A DNA stretch of 7,209 bases from JAVBKE01 sp031554215 (GCA_031554215.1 JAVBKF010000170.1:1-7209); one strand, 5' to 3'; shown: positions 1-6,766, numbered from the stretch's first letter. The notes: generated by a model from the sequence alone, not told the origin. Program-made: numbers and translations.

Positions 1-100
1 ACTTGATTCTCAATCATCTGTGCCCTACCTTCGCCAAATGACCAGTTTGACCTTGGAGATTCACTAATTGTAATGAATATATTTTCATCTTTTATAGAAA
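1..100. repeat. Direct terminal repeat, left copy
   Basis: These 100 bases are identical to 7110-7209, with no mismatch found on base-by-base reading. The repeat ends exactly at the window edge on each side, as expected when a circular sequence is written out with an overlap or when one unit of a tandem array is cut. The implied unit is 7109 bp. The repeat lies inside the minus-strand tautomerase/CMD reading frame, which stays open across the join, supporting real adjacency of the two ends. Confidence 0.95.
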
Positions 101-348
101 TTTGACTAGTAACGTTGGCGGTAATCTCGCTAAATAAGCCCATTTTCTGTTGCTTCGTTCTACCATCGCCACAAAGTATATCAATATAGAAGTAGGCTTT
201 CCGCCCTTTTTTTATTATCAGAAAGTAGGTAGCTTTCATCAAAAATGAATTGATCATTTTCATAAATGCTTCCTAGATGAAAAATGTCTTGTTCTGGAAC
301 ATTGAAATTGTTCTTAAGTGCTTCATGACCCGGTTGTTGTAATAGCTC
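1..348 (-). pseudogene. Tautomerase-domain 5' part of a disrupted tautomerase-CMD fusion gene
   Basis: Read on the minus strand, this is most of a 4-oxalocrotonate-tautomerase-type domain (Tautomerase_2-like by recalled consensus). One frame (348 down to 181) gives HEALKNNFNVPEQD, then FDESYLLSDNKKRAESLL and a stop at 183-181. A second frame, open from 272, gives YIDILCGDGRTKQQK and ENIFITISESPRSNWSFGEG, then runs through base 1 into 7109 and the CMD domain. The halves join sensibly if two bases are missing, or one is extra, near 189. The 348 frame has a TAA just upstream (349-351) and no ATG, GTG or TTG start, so the N-terminus is also lost. An ATG at 263-261 in the second frame has AGGAA six bases upstream and could start a 190-residue product through the join, but that would lack the usual tautomerase N-terminus and catalytic Pro. 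I call it a decayed gene; sequencing error at 189 is the alternative. Confidence 0.6.
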
Positions 349-488
349 TTAAGACGCTTTTTTTGAACACAAAAGAATTGTGAATAGTCTTCTTGTTATG
401 AGGAAATATAGTGTGTAAGCGACAGTTGTTGGACATGCAAAACGAGATACTTTCCCGAAAAAAGCCTACTTTCTGAAATGGAGGAGCT
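349..488 (+). other. Leader region between the minus-strand gene remnant and the pilus operon
   Basis: This stretch must hold the pilus operon promoter, unless that lies inside the tautomerase remnant. I see no convincing sigma-A pair. TATAGT at 407-412 would serve as a -10, but no TTGACA-like box sits 16-18 bases upstream. TTGAAC at 363-368 lacks a good -10 partner. No T-box, riboswitch or strong hairpin is evident. No regulator gene adjoins it. Confidence 0.4.
479..486 (+). promoter_or_regulatory. Ribosome binding site that fixes a GTG start
   Basis: TGGAGGAG contains a full GGAGG core at 480-484, four bases before the GTG at 489. The first in-frame ATG is codon 49, inside the catalytic SM motif, so this site decides the start of the signal-peptidase-like gene. 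Confidence 0.8.
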
Positions 489-1010
489 GTGAAGCAAAAA
501 CAAAAAAAATATCATAATGACTCTCTACTGCAAGATATCTTGCACCTCGGCTTAAAAATATTTCTAATCACACTTTGCTTTGTACTGGTTTTTATCTTTA
601 TTTTCGGCGTTTTTAGAAATAATGAACTCTCTATGAAACCTTCAATAGTTGGGGGCGATCTAGTGATTTATTATCGGTTTGATAAAAATTATGTTGCGTC
701 AGACGCGGTGGTGGTGAAATATCAAGGAAAATTTATTACATCGCGCGTTATGGCAGTTGCTGGGGACACCGTTGACATTAGTGAAAATGGCTTGATTATT
801 AATGGTGCTCTTCAACAAGAACCTGAAATCAGATCTGCAACAAATCTGTTTTCTAATAAGGTGAAATTTCCACTAACACTAGGGGAAGGTCAAGTGTTTT
901 TGTTAGGTGACAACAGAGCGAATGCAACTGATAGCAGGATATTTGGACCAGTCAACTGTTCAGCTACCTATGGTAAAGTAATCACTTTGTTGCGTAGAAG
1001 AAATATATAA
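489..1010 (+). CDS. sipA: Signal peptidase I-like pilus accessory protein (SipA-like)
   Basis: A 173-residue member of the S26 signal peptidase I family, probably anchored by one N-terminal membrane segment (about 22-42) with the domain outside the cell. Visible boxes are box B ELSMKPS with Ser48, GGDLVIYYR (55-63), box D SRVMAVAGDTV (85-95) and box E LLGDNRANATDSRIFGP (138-154). The nucleophile Ser48 is kept. The general-base Lys that normally precedes RV in box D is Ser85, encoded TCG, two substitutions from a Lys codon. In S. pyogenes SipA the catalytic Ser and Lys are both replaced (Asp48, Gly85) and the protein is needed for pilus polymerisation rather than peptide cleavage. By analogy I infer a pilus-assembly helper with weak or no peptidase activity. 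It is first in the operon, 14 nt before the pilin. An A8 run (502-509) lies in its early codons. A true but atypical SPase is the alternative. Confidence 0.88.
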   Translation: MKQKQKKYHNDSLLQDILHLGLKIFLITLCFVLVFIFIFGVFRNNELSMKPSIVGGDLVIYYRFDKNYVASDAVVVKYQGKFITSRVMAVAGDTVDISENGLIINGALQQEPEIRSATNLFSNKVKFPLTLGEGQVFLLGDNRANATDSRIFGPVNCSATYGKVITLLRRRNI

Positions 1011-1014
1011 TTAC

Positions 1015-1020
1015 GGAGGA
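1015..1020 (+). promoter_or_regulatory. Strong ribosome binding site for the backbone pilin
   Basis: GGAGGA lies in the 14-nt gap after the sipA-like stop, four bases before ATG 1025. It is a near-perfect Shine-Dalgarno site and fits a subunit needed in large amounts. Neither downstream gene has as good a site. Confidence 0.8.
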
Positions 1021-1024
1021 AAAA

Positions 1025-2173
1025 ATGAAAAAGACTTTTTTGGCGTTTATATCGACAATGCTTTTAGTAACATGGGTACCAATTGCAGCAAGTGCTGCTG
1101 ACCCAACGAATGCTCTAGATCAAGCATTTCTAGAAAAAGAGTTCAAAATCGACAGCAGTATAACCAATCCAGCAGTTGACTTTGAGTTTGATTTTACAAA
1201 GGTTAGCGTAAATGAGGAAACGCCTACTAGCACGAATATGCCAGCGATTGATCCATGGATTTGGAATTCTAATGATTCAGGTGAAACAACAGTAGGCACT
1301 GATGGCACAATTTATTATCAAAAGGCTCTGACTAATATCTTGCCAACTTTTACACATGGTGGTGTATATGTGTACACTGTAAAAGAAAAAGCAGGATCGG
1401 CAAGCGGTGTAACTTACGATACAAATTCTTATACACTAACGGTTTATGTGGATGATGCCGATTTAGCTAATCCAACTGTAATCATTATGGATAAAGATAG
1501 CAATAAAGTGGACCCAACGGTGTCTGCCTCTAAACATAGTGGCTTCCTTTTCACGAACAGCTATGATGTAAAATCTGAACTAAAAATCAATAAAGATGTA
1601 ACGGGTACTTTTGGTGATAAAACGAAACAATTTAGTTTTACAACAGAGTTAACTGGGCCAGCAGCAACACCGATTACCGACGCAACTGTAATTACAGCGA
1701 AAATTTACAAAGGGGCAGTAGATACAGGAAGAACAGCTGTGTTCACTTTCAGCGCAAATGTGGCAACCGCAAACTATACATTGGCGGATGATGAGTATTT
1801 GTTCTTCAGTAATACCGACGCATCCGCATTGCCTGTTGGTACAACATACACGGTAAAGGAAACATTAACAGCAACTGAAGGCTATGTTCCTGCAGCAACA
1901 ATTGTTTATAACGGTGGCGCAGCCGTAGAGTTAAATGGCTCACAAAACACAACATTAGAAGCCAATTTGTCGAATACATCAAACAAAACAACAGTGGGCG
2001 AGGGCACAAACTCGGCAACAGTTACGAACACATACAAAACCGTGACGCCAACAGGTGTTTTGATTGACCTTCTTCCATTCGTAATCATGATTCTATTGGC
2101 AGTTGGCGGAATATTCCTAATGCTAAGAAGCAGAAGAAGGAAAGATGACAAGAACATTGACTCTGTGAATTAA
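1025..2173 (+). CDS. Backbone (major) pilin, FctA/Spy0128-like, VTPTG sorting signal
   Basis: A 382-residue secreted, sortase-processed pilin. The signal peptide is residues 1-24 (MKKTFLAF..., cut after ASA). Domain 1 (about 50-180) resembles the N-domain of S. pyogenes Spy0128: GVYVYTVKE and VTYDTNSYTLTVYV match GVYYYKVTE and VSYDTTSYTVQVHV. Its likely isopeptide triad is Lys59 (FDFTK), Glu121 (TVKE) and Asn178 (FTN). Domain 2 (about 184-338) has Lys190 (LKINK), Glu279 (YTVKE) and Asn335 (TVTNTYK). Lys170 (SASKHSGFLFTN) lies eight residues before Asn178, near-equivalent to the Spy0128 polymerising Lys161, and is my candidate cross-linking lysine. The C-terminus has VTPTG (340-344), a membrane helix (347-367) and tail RSRRRKDDK. 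The motif lacks the leading Leu of LPXTG and fits class B pilus sortases of the FCT-3/PI-2 type. The next gene, a sortase, overlaps its stop. Function is clear; the lysine assignment is inference. Confidence 0.92.
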   Translation: MKKTFLAFISTMLLVTWVPIAASAADPTNALDQAFLEKEFKIDSSITNPAVDFEFDFTKVSVNEETPTSTNMPAIDPWIWNSNDSGETTVGTDGTIYYQKALTNILPTFTHGGVYVYTVKEKAGSASGVTYDTNSYTLTVYVDDADLANPTVIIMDKDSNKVDPTVSASKHSGFLFTNSYDVKSELKINKDVTGTFGDKTKQFSFTTELTGPAATPITDATVITAKIYKGAVDTGRTAVFTFSANVATANYTLADDEYLFFSNTDASALPVGTTYTVKETLTATEGYVPAATIVYNGGAAVELNGSQNTTLEANLSNTSNKTTVGEGTNSATVTNTYKTVTPTGVLIDLLPFVIMILLAVGGIFLMLRSRRRKDDKNIDSVN

Positions 2174-2175
2174 TG
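2171..2175 (+). promoter_or_regulatory. TAATG stop-start overlap (translational coupling)
   Basis: The pilin stop TAA (2171-2173) shares its last A with the sortase start ATG (2173-2175). The 20 bases upstream hold no good Shine-Dalgarno sequence. Sortase translation probably depends on ribosomes ending the pilin and re-initiating, which would keep the enzyme sub-stoichiometric to its substrate. Confidence 0.65.
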
Positions 2176-3138
2176 CCGATGCTAAGGCGAATTGGAAAAA
2201 CAGGTGTAAAAGCAGCCGATCGTATTGTGGATTACATCATCCTGATCTTGCTGCTACTGCTTTGTTTCATTGGCGTGTATGCGATCATCGACAATCATAT
2301 TATTTATGAAAAAGCTTCGTCTACATCATATGAAATCTATCGACCTAACACACCAGAAGGAGCAGCTTTGTTTCAGAGGTTGACCTATGATAATCCCGAT
2401 GTTTTTTCATGGCTAACGGTTGATGACACGAATATAAACTATCCAGTTGTTCAAGGAAAAGACAATGTAACCTATTTAGATAGAGGCCCAACTGGCGAGT
2501 ACTCTTTTTCAGGCTCGCTTTTTCTTGACTACGAAAACAGTAAGGATTTCACTGACTTCAATAGTTTTATCTTTGGACATCATATGGAGGGTAGCCACAT
2601 GTTTGGTACCCTGAAGCTGTTTCAGGATAAAGCTTATTTTGAAAAGCACAAAACCGGAACGCTGTATTACAACGGGGAAACACATAACGTACTATTTTTT
2701 GTGTTTTTAAATGCAAATGCCTATGATAACAACTTGTATAGGTTAGTCAGATCCGATGTGGTTGAAATGGAAAAATATTTAGCCTATTTGCATAAACGGG
2801 CAGTGTGTTATCGCGATATCGGAATCACTATAAATGACCGTTTGCTAGTACTGAGTACCTGTTCTTCAACCAGAACAAATGGGCGTCAACTGCTAGTCGG
2901 AAAAATTGGAGAAGTAATTTCAAAACAAGAAGTGGCATCACTTGTAACACCTGAGAAAGTTAATCCGAACCCAGCTGCCAAGATTCAGGGGATAGACGCT
3001 TCAGCTGGATCCAAGAGATTAGCTTTTAATCTTCTTAAACAGATGTGGTTTTGGATTCTCATTATACTTATTTTGATCATCATTTCGTTCTTGTTTTTAT
3101 TGAAAAAAAAGAGAAGGAAACGCGAAGAAAAAATTTAG
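2173..3138 (+). CDS. Pilus-polymerising sortase, class B-like
   Basis: A 321-residue membrane sortase expected to cleave VTPTG/VVPTG pilins between Thr and Gly and join each to a lysine of the next subunit. It has an N-terminal helix (about 19-40), a sortase domain (about 70-252) and a second hydrophobic helix (about 291-310) ending in KKKRRKREEKI. Class B-type landmarks are DDTNINYPVVQGKDN (84-98), SGSLFLDYEN (113-122), FGHHMEGSHMFGTL (134-147) and LSTCSSTRTNGRQLLVGK (227-244). The catalytic residues are His136, Cys230 and Arg238. S. pyogenes Spy0129 is the model of a class B sortase used in pilus assembly. No lid segment of the class C pilus-sortase type (DPF/DPW) is seen before the domain. 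The gene overlaps the pilin stop and precedes the adhesin by 20 nt. Class B assignment is from motifs; I am very sure it is a sortase. Confidence 0.92.
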   Translation: MPMLRRIGKTGVKAADRIVDYIILILLLLLCFIGVYAIIDNHIIYEKASSTSYEIYRPNTPEGAALFQRLTYDNPDVFSWLTVDDTNINYPVVQGKDNVTYLDRGPTGEYSFSGSLFLDYENSKDFTDFNSFIFGHHMEGSHMFGTLKLFQDKAYFEKHKTGTLYYNGETHNVLFFVFLNANAYDNNLYRLVRSDVVEMEKYLAYLHKRAVCYRDIGITINDRLLVLSTCSSTRTNGRQLLVGKIGEVISKQEVASLVTPEKVNPNPAAKIQGIDASAGSKRLAFNLLKQMWFWILIILILIIISFLFLLKKKRRKREEKI

Positions 3139-3158
3139 GAAAGGTGTGCTGAGCTTTT

Positions 3159-6100
3159 ATGGAAAAAAGTTCCGTTTGCAATTTCAGAAAAAGTAAACGA
3201 ATAGCAAAGTTTGTTCTTGTTTTGCTCGTAGGTCTTTGTGCCACTGCTTTTTCAACAGTAGCAATAGCATTTGCAAATGGATCGAATCCTTCCGAAATAG
3301 ACAGCACTCCTTCCAATACTTTGCGTGAGGGATATCCCTCATCAACGGTATTAAGTAGTAAAGATAGCCAATTTATAAAGCCTAGTGTAGGACTCGTTAT
3401 GGTAGATGCGACCGAGGATGGCAGTAACAGATTATTACGATCTGGACCTGTCTGTCAAATTGTCCGCGACGTTGCTGGTGAAGCAACAGTGTTTCAAACT
3501 TATACAACGCTTGCAGACGCAATCACTGCTTCGATTACAGGCGATACAATTGAAATGCTCGTAGATGAATACAATATGGTTGGACAGGTGATTCCTGCTG
3601 GGAAAAGCCTTGTTTTAACAAACTCCGCAAGTTGTCCGAAAACAACCTTCTACGCAGATACAGTGCTAACGTCAAAATTAACTATTTTTACAATAGAAAG
3701 TGGTGCATCCCTAGAAATAAGGGGGAAACCGATGGGTGATAGTACAAACAGTATTGTTCTTGACGGAAGCAAAATTTCAACTGCTCATAATGTTCGAGGA
3801 CTAACCAACAGAGGGAACCTTATCCTAAACAATGTCACCGTTCGAAAATTCACCTATGGTCCAACAACATCTGGTGATGGGGGGGCAGCCCTCCTTGCCG
3901 AGGGAACAACGGTTATCAAAGGTCAATCAAAAATTACACGCAACGAAGTCACTAGTGGTCACACATGGATAGTGGGTGGGATTTTTTCCCACGGCGGGAC
4001 ACTTCTCATTAGTGAAAATGCGGAAGTTACTGAAAACAAAGGGTATGATGGTGGCGGAATTGGAGTTGGTGGGAATTCAGTTGTTACACTACGGGATCAT
4101 GCCACAATCGCACAAAATATTTCAACCAATCCAGGTGGCGGTGTTTATATTTATAATGCAGACTACACTGAAGTACGATCAGGGACTTTCAATATGGAAG
4201 GCGGTAGTATTACTGGAAATTTTGCAACTAATTATGGGGGCGGCGGCATTTTTATCCATGCTGGCGGGACTTTAAATATAAGCGGCGGGACGATTTCAAA
4301 CAACGCAACCACAGCAGGTCGTACGGGCGGCGGTGTTTATGGTTATACGCATGATCGTGTCCAAATCAATGTTTGGGGCACCCCTGTTGTCCGTGATAAT
4401 GTTGTTGGTGCCACATGGAATGAAGCAACCTATACATTCACTACATCGAGTCCAAAAACTTCTAATATCACCTTATCAGGCAGTACTTCACCTAGTTTAC
4501 TATATCTAACTGTAAAAGGTGATTTGCTCTCTGGAAGTTACATAGGTGTGAACACTGTTGATGCGCCGCGCAATCTTGCGGGTGCGCAGTTTGGTTGGAT
4601 TTCCCCATCTGGCAGCACATTTAAAGGACTGCATTATTTTAAAAATGACAACGATAACAAGATATACGGTATGAAAAGTGATGCAGATAAAGTAGTTTGG
4701 GTGGAGGGAACTTGTCAAATTATTAGAAAAATAAGCGGAGTTTCCACTTTCATTGGCATGTATCCAACATTGGATGAAGCATGTAAAGAAGTGATTACAG
4801 GCGATACAATTGAAATTTTTAAAAGTCATGCGGTTACGGATGTTTCAAAGATAACAGTGGACAATGTAATAATTGGCACAGCACCTTTGGTCTCGCCCTC
4901 AGCACCAGGTGCACTGTGCTTCCAACCAGGTGCGGGTGAGACGAACAAGGCATCAATAACACGCGTGAATGCAGGGAAAACGATATTAAGTACAAGTTTT
5001 CATACAGAAGTCCATGACGTTATTTTTGACGGCGAACAAAAAGTCGCTGCAACTCGATTAATCGAGGCACAAAACGGTTCTGAACTTGAATTAATCGACT
5101 GTATTGCCCGAAATAATGTGACGACAGCAATTTCGGCTTATGAGGGCAGTAAAGTAATAGTAGATAAAACAACTATCACACAAACGAAAGATTCGATTGT
5201 ATCAGAAGGCGATATTACAATAAAGAATACTACGATCACAAATAATCAGGTTACAACTGCAATAGGCGGTGCTGTAGATGTATTCGGTGGGAAAATAACT
5301 CTTTCTAACTTGGTCACGATAGCGGACAACTTTTACTTGGGGAAGCAGGCAAACATACGTCTACGAGTAGCGAGTGATGTCATTAACATTTTGGATAAAT
5401 TAGCAGATGGATCACGGGTGGGTGTAAGTGTTAAATCGCTTACAGAACACGTCCCGTTCCATCGTTTTGCCCGAGGGTTTCTGGCTGGTGCGGTCGCAGA
5501 TACACAGGTAGCTGCGCAATCACTGCAATACTTTTTTGATGATTACGTGCCGAGTATTACAATTGCAGCGAACAATCCTTCCGCCAGACCAGATTTAGAT
5601 TCCTATTTATTCTTTGCAGGAGTGGATTTCAAATTTACTAAACTGTCTGATAGGTCAGAAGTACCATTAAGTGGTGCAGTTTTCCGTGTGTATGCCTATC
5701 TTCTCGGTGATATCCCTGAGAAAACTTATTTGGCAGAAAGCACAGTGCAGTCAAGCAGCGATTGGCAGCAAATTGGCGGAGATTTCACGAGTAATGAGCT
5801 AGGACTTGTTGATTTTGGGGCATTAGGAAACGGCTACTATCGCATTTACGAAGTAACAACTCCTGCAAATCACACAGCCTATAGTGGGCAATGGGTTTTG
5901 GAAGCTGACTCAACAAAAGCGCAGGAGAACAAACTTATTTTCACATCAATAAAGGAAAACATTGATGACCTCACCCTTGATTTTGAAATGATTCAATCAG
6001 GTGATAGCTATTTATATCAAGTTAAGAATCACTATCTGTCAGGCGATTTAAAGGTATCCAAACAAATGTCTGGCTCTTACGCAGATAAAACAAAGCAATG

Positions 6101-6554
6101 CGATTTTACAGGCATTATTTCTAGCGAGACTGCGCCAATATTTACAGACTTTACGGCACAGGTATACGGAAGCGATGGCACGGCTGTCGGTGATTCGTTT
6201 GAAGTGCCATTTAACACAACTTTTACTTTCAACTTAATTCATGGCCAATATATTTTGATAAATGGTTTGCCGGAGGGCACTTTATTTAAGATCATAGAAC
6301 AACCGATGGACGGGTATGCTGAGGGTATTCAAAGTGTTGTACCTTCTGGCGCTGAGCAATTATTAGTGGAAGAGTCGAGTGTTTCGGGTAAAATTGCTCA
6401 GGGTGTTACGGATATTGGCTACACGAATACCTATAAGCATGTTGTACCAACCGGTTTAAGACTTTTTAACATAGCACTATTTCCAGTTTTAGCGTTGATA
6501 ATTTTGGTATTGTATTTAATAATATCAAGAAAAATTAGAATCTCGCGTTCTTAG
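3159..6554 (+). CDS. Large surface adhesin / probable pilus tip protein with duplicated beta-helix modules and VVPTG sorting signal
   Basis: A 1131-residue sortase-anchored protein. A long signal peptide ends near residue 39 (TVAIAFA). Residues 40-98 are a low-complexity lead. Two modules follow. Each opens with CQI(V/I)R, then YxTL and ITGDTIE (from residues 99 and 519), the usual entry to a right-handed beta-helix in Firmicutes surface proteins. Module 1 has Gly-rich coils with N...GGG(I/V) repeats; module 2 (to about 810) has coils without the glycine turns. A CnaB/SpaA-like domain (about 815-960) has Lys828, Glu898 and Asn957 as a likely isopeptide triad. An FctA-like domain (about 962-1094) resembles pilin domain 2, with Lys968, Glu1047 and Asn1090. 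VVPTG (1095-1099), a membrane helix and RKIRISRS close the protein. AGGAAAGGTG (3137-3146) is a somewhat distant ribosome site for ATG 3159. Size, stalk-like C-terminus and partner genes suggest the tip or ancillary pilin; ligand unknown. It is last in the operon, whereas the FCT-3 tip gene is first. Confidence 0.87.
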   Translation: MEKSSVCNFRKSKRIAKFVLVLLVGLCATAFSTVAIAFANGSNPSEIDSTPSNTLREGYPSSTVLSSKDSQFIKPSVGLVMVDATEDGSNRLLRSGPVCQIVRDVAGEATVFQTYTTLADAITASITGDTIEMLVDEYNMVGQVIPAGKSLVLTNSASCPKTTFYADTVLTSKLTIFTIESGASLEIRGKPMGDSTNSIVLDGSKISTAHNVRGLTNRGNLILNNVTVRKFTYGPTTSGDGGAALLAEGTTVIKGQSKITRNEVTSGHTWIVGGIFSHGGTLLISENAEVTENKGYDGGGIGVGGNSVVTLRDHATIAQNISTNPGGGVYIYNADYTEVRSGTFNMEGGSITGNFATNYGGGGIFIHAGGTLNISGGTISNNATTAGRTGGGVYGYTHDRVQINVWGTPVVRDNVVGATWNEATYTFTTSSPKTSNITLSGSTSPSLLYLTVKGDLLSGSYIGVNTVDAPRNLAGAQFGWISPSGSTFKGLHYFKNDNDNKIYGMKSDADKVVWVEGTCQIIRKISGVSTFIGMYPTLDEACKEVITGDTIEIFKSHAVTDVSKITVDNVIIGTAPLVSPSAPGALCFQPGAGETNKASITRVNAGKTILSTSFHTEVHDVIFDGEQKVAATRLIEAQNGSELELIDCIARNNVTTAISAYEGSKVIVDKTTITQTKDSIVSEGDITIKNTTITNNQVTTAIGGAVDVFGGKITLSNLVTIADNFYLGKQANIRLRVASDVINILDKLADGSRVGVSVKSLTEHVPFHRFARGFLAGAVADTQVAAQSLQYFFDDYVPSITIAANNPSARPDLDSYLFFAGVDFKFTKLSDRSEVPLSGAVFRVYAYLLGDIPEKTYLAESTVQSSSDWQQIGGDFTSNELGLVDFGALGNGYYRIYEVTTPANHTAYSGQWVLEADSTKAQENKLIFTSIKENIDDLTLDFEMIQSGDSYLYQVKNHYLSGDLKVSKQMSGSYADKTKQCDFTGIISSETAPIFTDFTAQVYGSDGTAVGDSFEVPFNTTFTFNLIHGQYILINGLPEGTLFKIIEQPMDGYAEGIQSVVPSGAEQLLVEESSVSGKIAQGVTDIGYTNTYKHVVPTGLRLFNIALFPVLALIILVLYLIISRKIRISRS
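3453..3575 (+). repeat. Adhesin module-opening repeat, copy 1
   Basis: Encodes residues 99-139 of the adhesin, opening with CQIVR and including YTTLADA and ITGDTIEM. It is paired with 4713-4835, exactly 1260 bp (420 codons) downstream. A 24-base core, 3533-3556, is identical to 4793-4816, while the flanks have diverged. This points to an in-frame internal duplication of a beta-helix module with strong conservation of the ITGDTIE segment. Confidence 0.75.
3930..4345 (+). repeat. Coding repeats for Gly-rich beta-helix coils (PMP-like N...GGG motif)
   Basis: Adhesin residues 258-395 carry five coils in which an (I/V)(T/S/A)xN step precedes a glycine turn: Asn262, Asn293, Asn320, Asn354 and Asn382, spaced 27-34 residues apart. 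Glycine runs are GGG at 298-300 and 326-328, GGGG at 360-363 and GGG at 390-392. The pattern is like the N-then-GGA(I) repeats of chlamydial PMP-type and other parallel beta-helix proteins. Confidence 0.65.
4713..4835 (+). repeat. Adhesin module-opening repeat, copy 2
   Basis: Encodes residues 519-559, opening with CQIIR and including YPTLDEA and ITGDTIEI. It is the partner of 3453-3575 and starts the second beta-helix module. Its identical 24-base core is 4793-4816. Confidence 0.75.
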
Positions 6555-6585
6555 CACCCTGAGGGACCTCCTTAGCTCAAGGAAC
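6547..6585 (+). other. Imperfect hairpin over the adhesin stop codon
   Basis: GTTCTTAGC (6547-6555) can pair with GCTCAAGGAAC (6575-6585) with two bulged bases. No T run follows, so it is not a standard terminator. It could stabilise the mRNA end or be chance. Confidence 0.25.
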
Positions 6586-6766
6586 AACTGAAAGATGAGA
6601 TTCATGTAAAAGTCAGTGAATAAACTAAATAATTGACAACAGCGAGTCAACACCAATCAGTAAAAATTTCGTTCCATTCTTTAGGCGTAGTTCTGTTTGT
6701 TACTACAATAAGCCTTGTGCAGATAAGTTTGGTTGAATAACCAAATCTTTCAAAACTAGATGATCC
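6555..6766. other. 3' untranslated stretch after the pilus operon
   Basis: About 210 bases with no intact gene. It holds the imperfect hairpin at the adhesin stop, a possible minus-strand coding remnant (6648-6770) and a small perfect hairpin (6728-6745) before the operon terminator. Confidence 0.5.

Noticed and set aside
301..360. Transposase-like phrase KKRLKSYYNNR on the minus strand
   Set aside because: The overlapping frame gives HEALKNNFNVPEQD, which fits the tautomerase domain that continues downstream; the transposase reading has no continuation.
407..412. TATAGT as the -10 box of the pilus operon promoter
   Set aside because: No acceptable -35 box lies 16-18 bases upstream and there is no extended -10, so I did not annotate a promoter.
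219..475. 11-base inverted repeat, CAGAAAGTAGG at 219-229 and its complement at 465-475
   Set aside because: Short, 235 bases apart and partly inside coding remnant; most likely chance. No target duplications or element ends accompany it.
3450..3470. Cys-Gln pair in CQIVR (and CQIIR at 4713) as a thioester adhesion domain
   Set aside because: Thioester domains join a Cys to a Gln far away in the sequence. Here Cys-Gln are adjacent and belong to the CQI...YxTL...GDTIE lead-in of beta-helix modules, seen twice.
3976..4275. A 99-codon open frame in a second frame inside the adhesin gene
   Set aside because: It overlaps the Gly-rich beta-helix code entirely, has no ribosome site and no protein-like features; it is a shadow frame.
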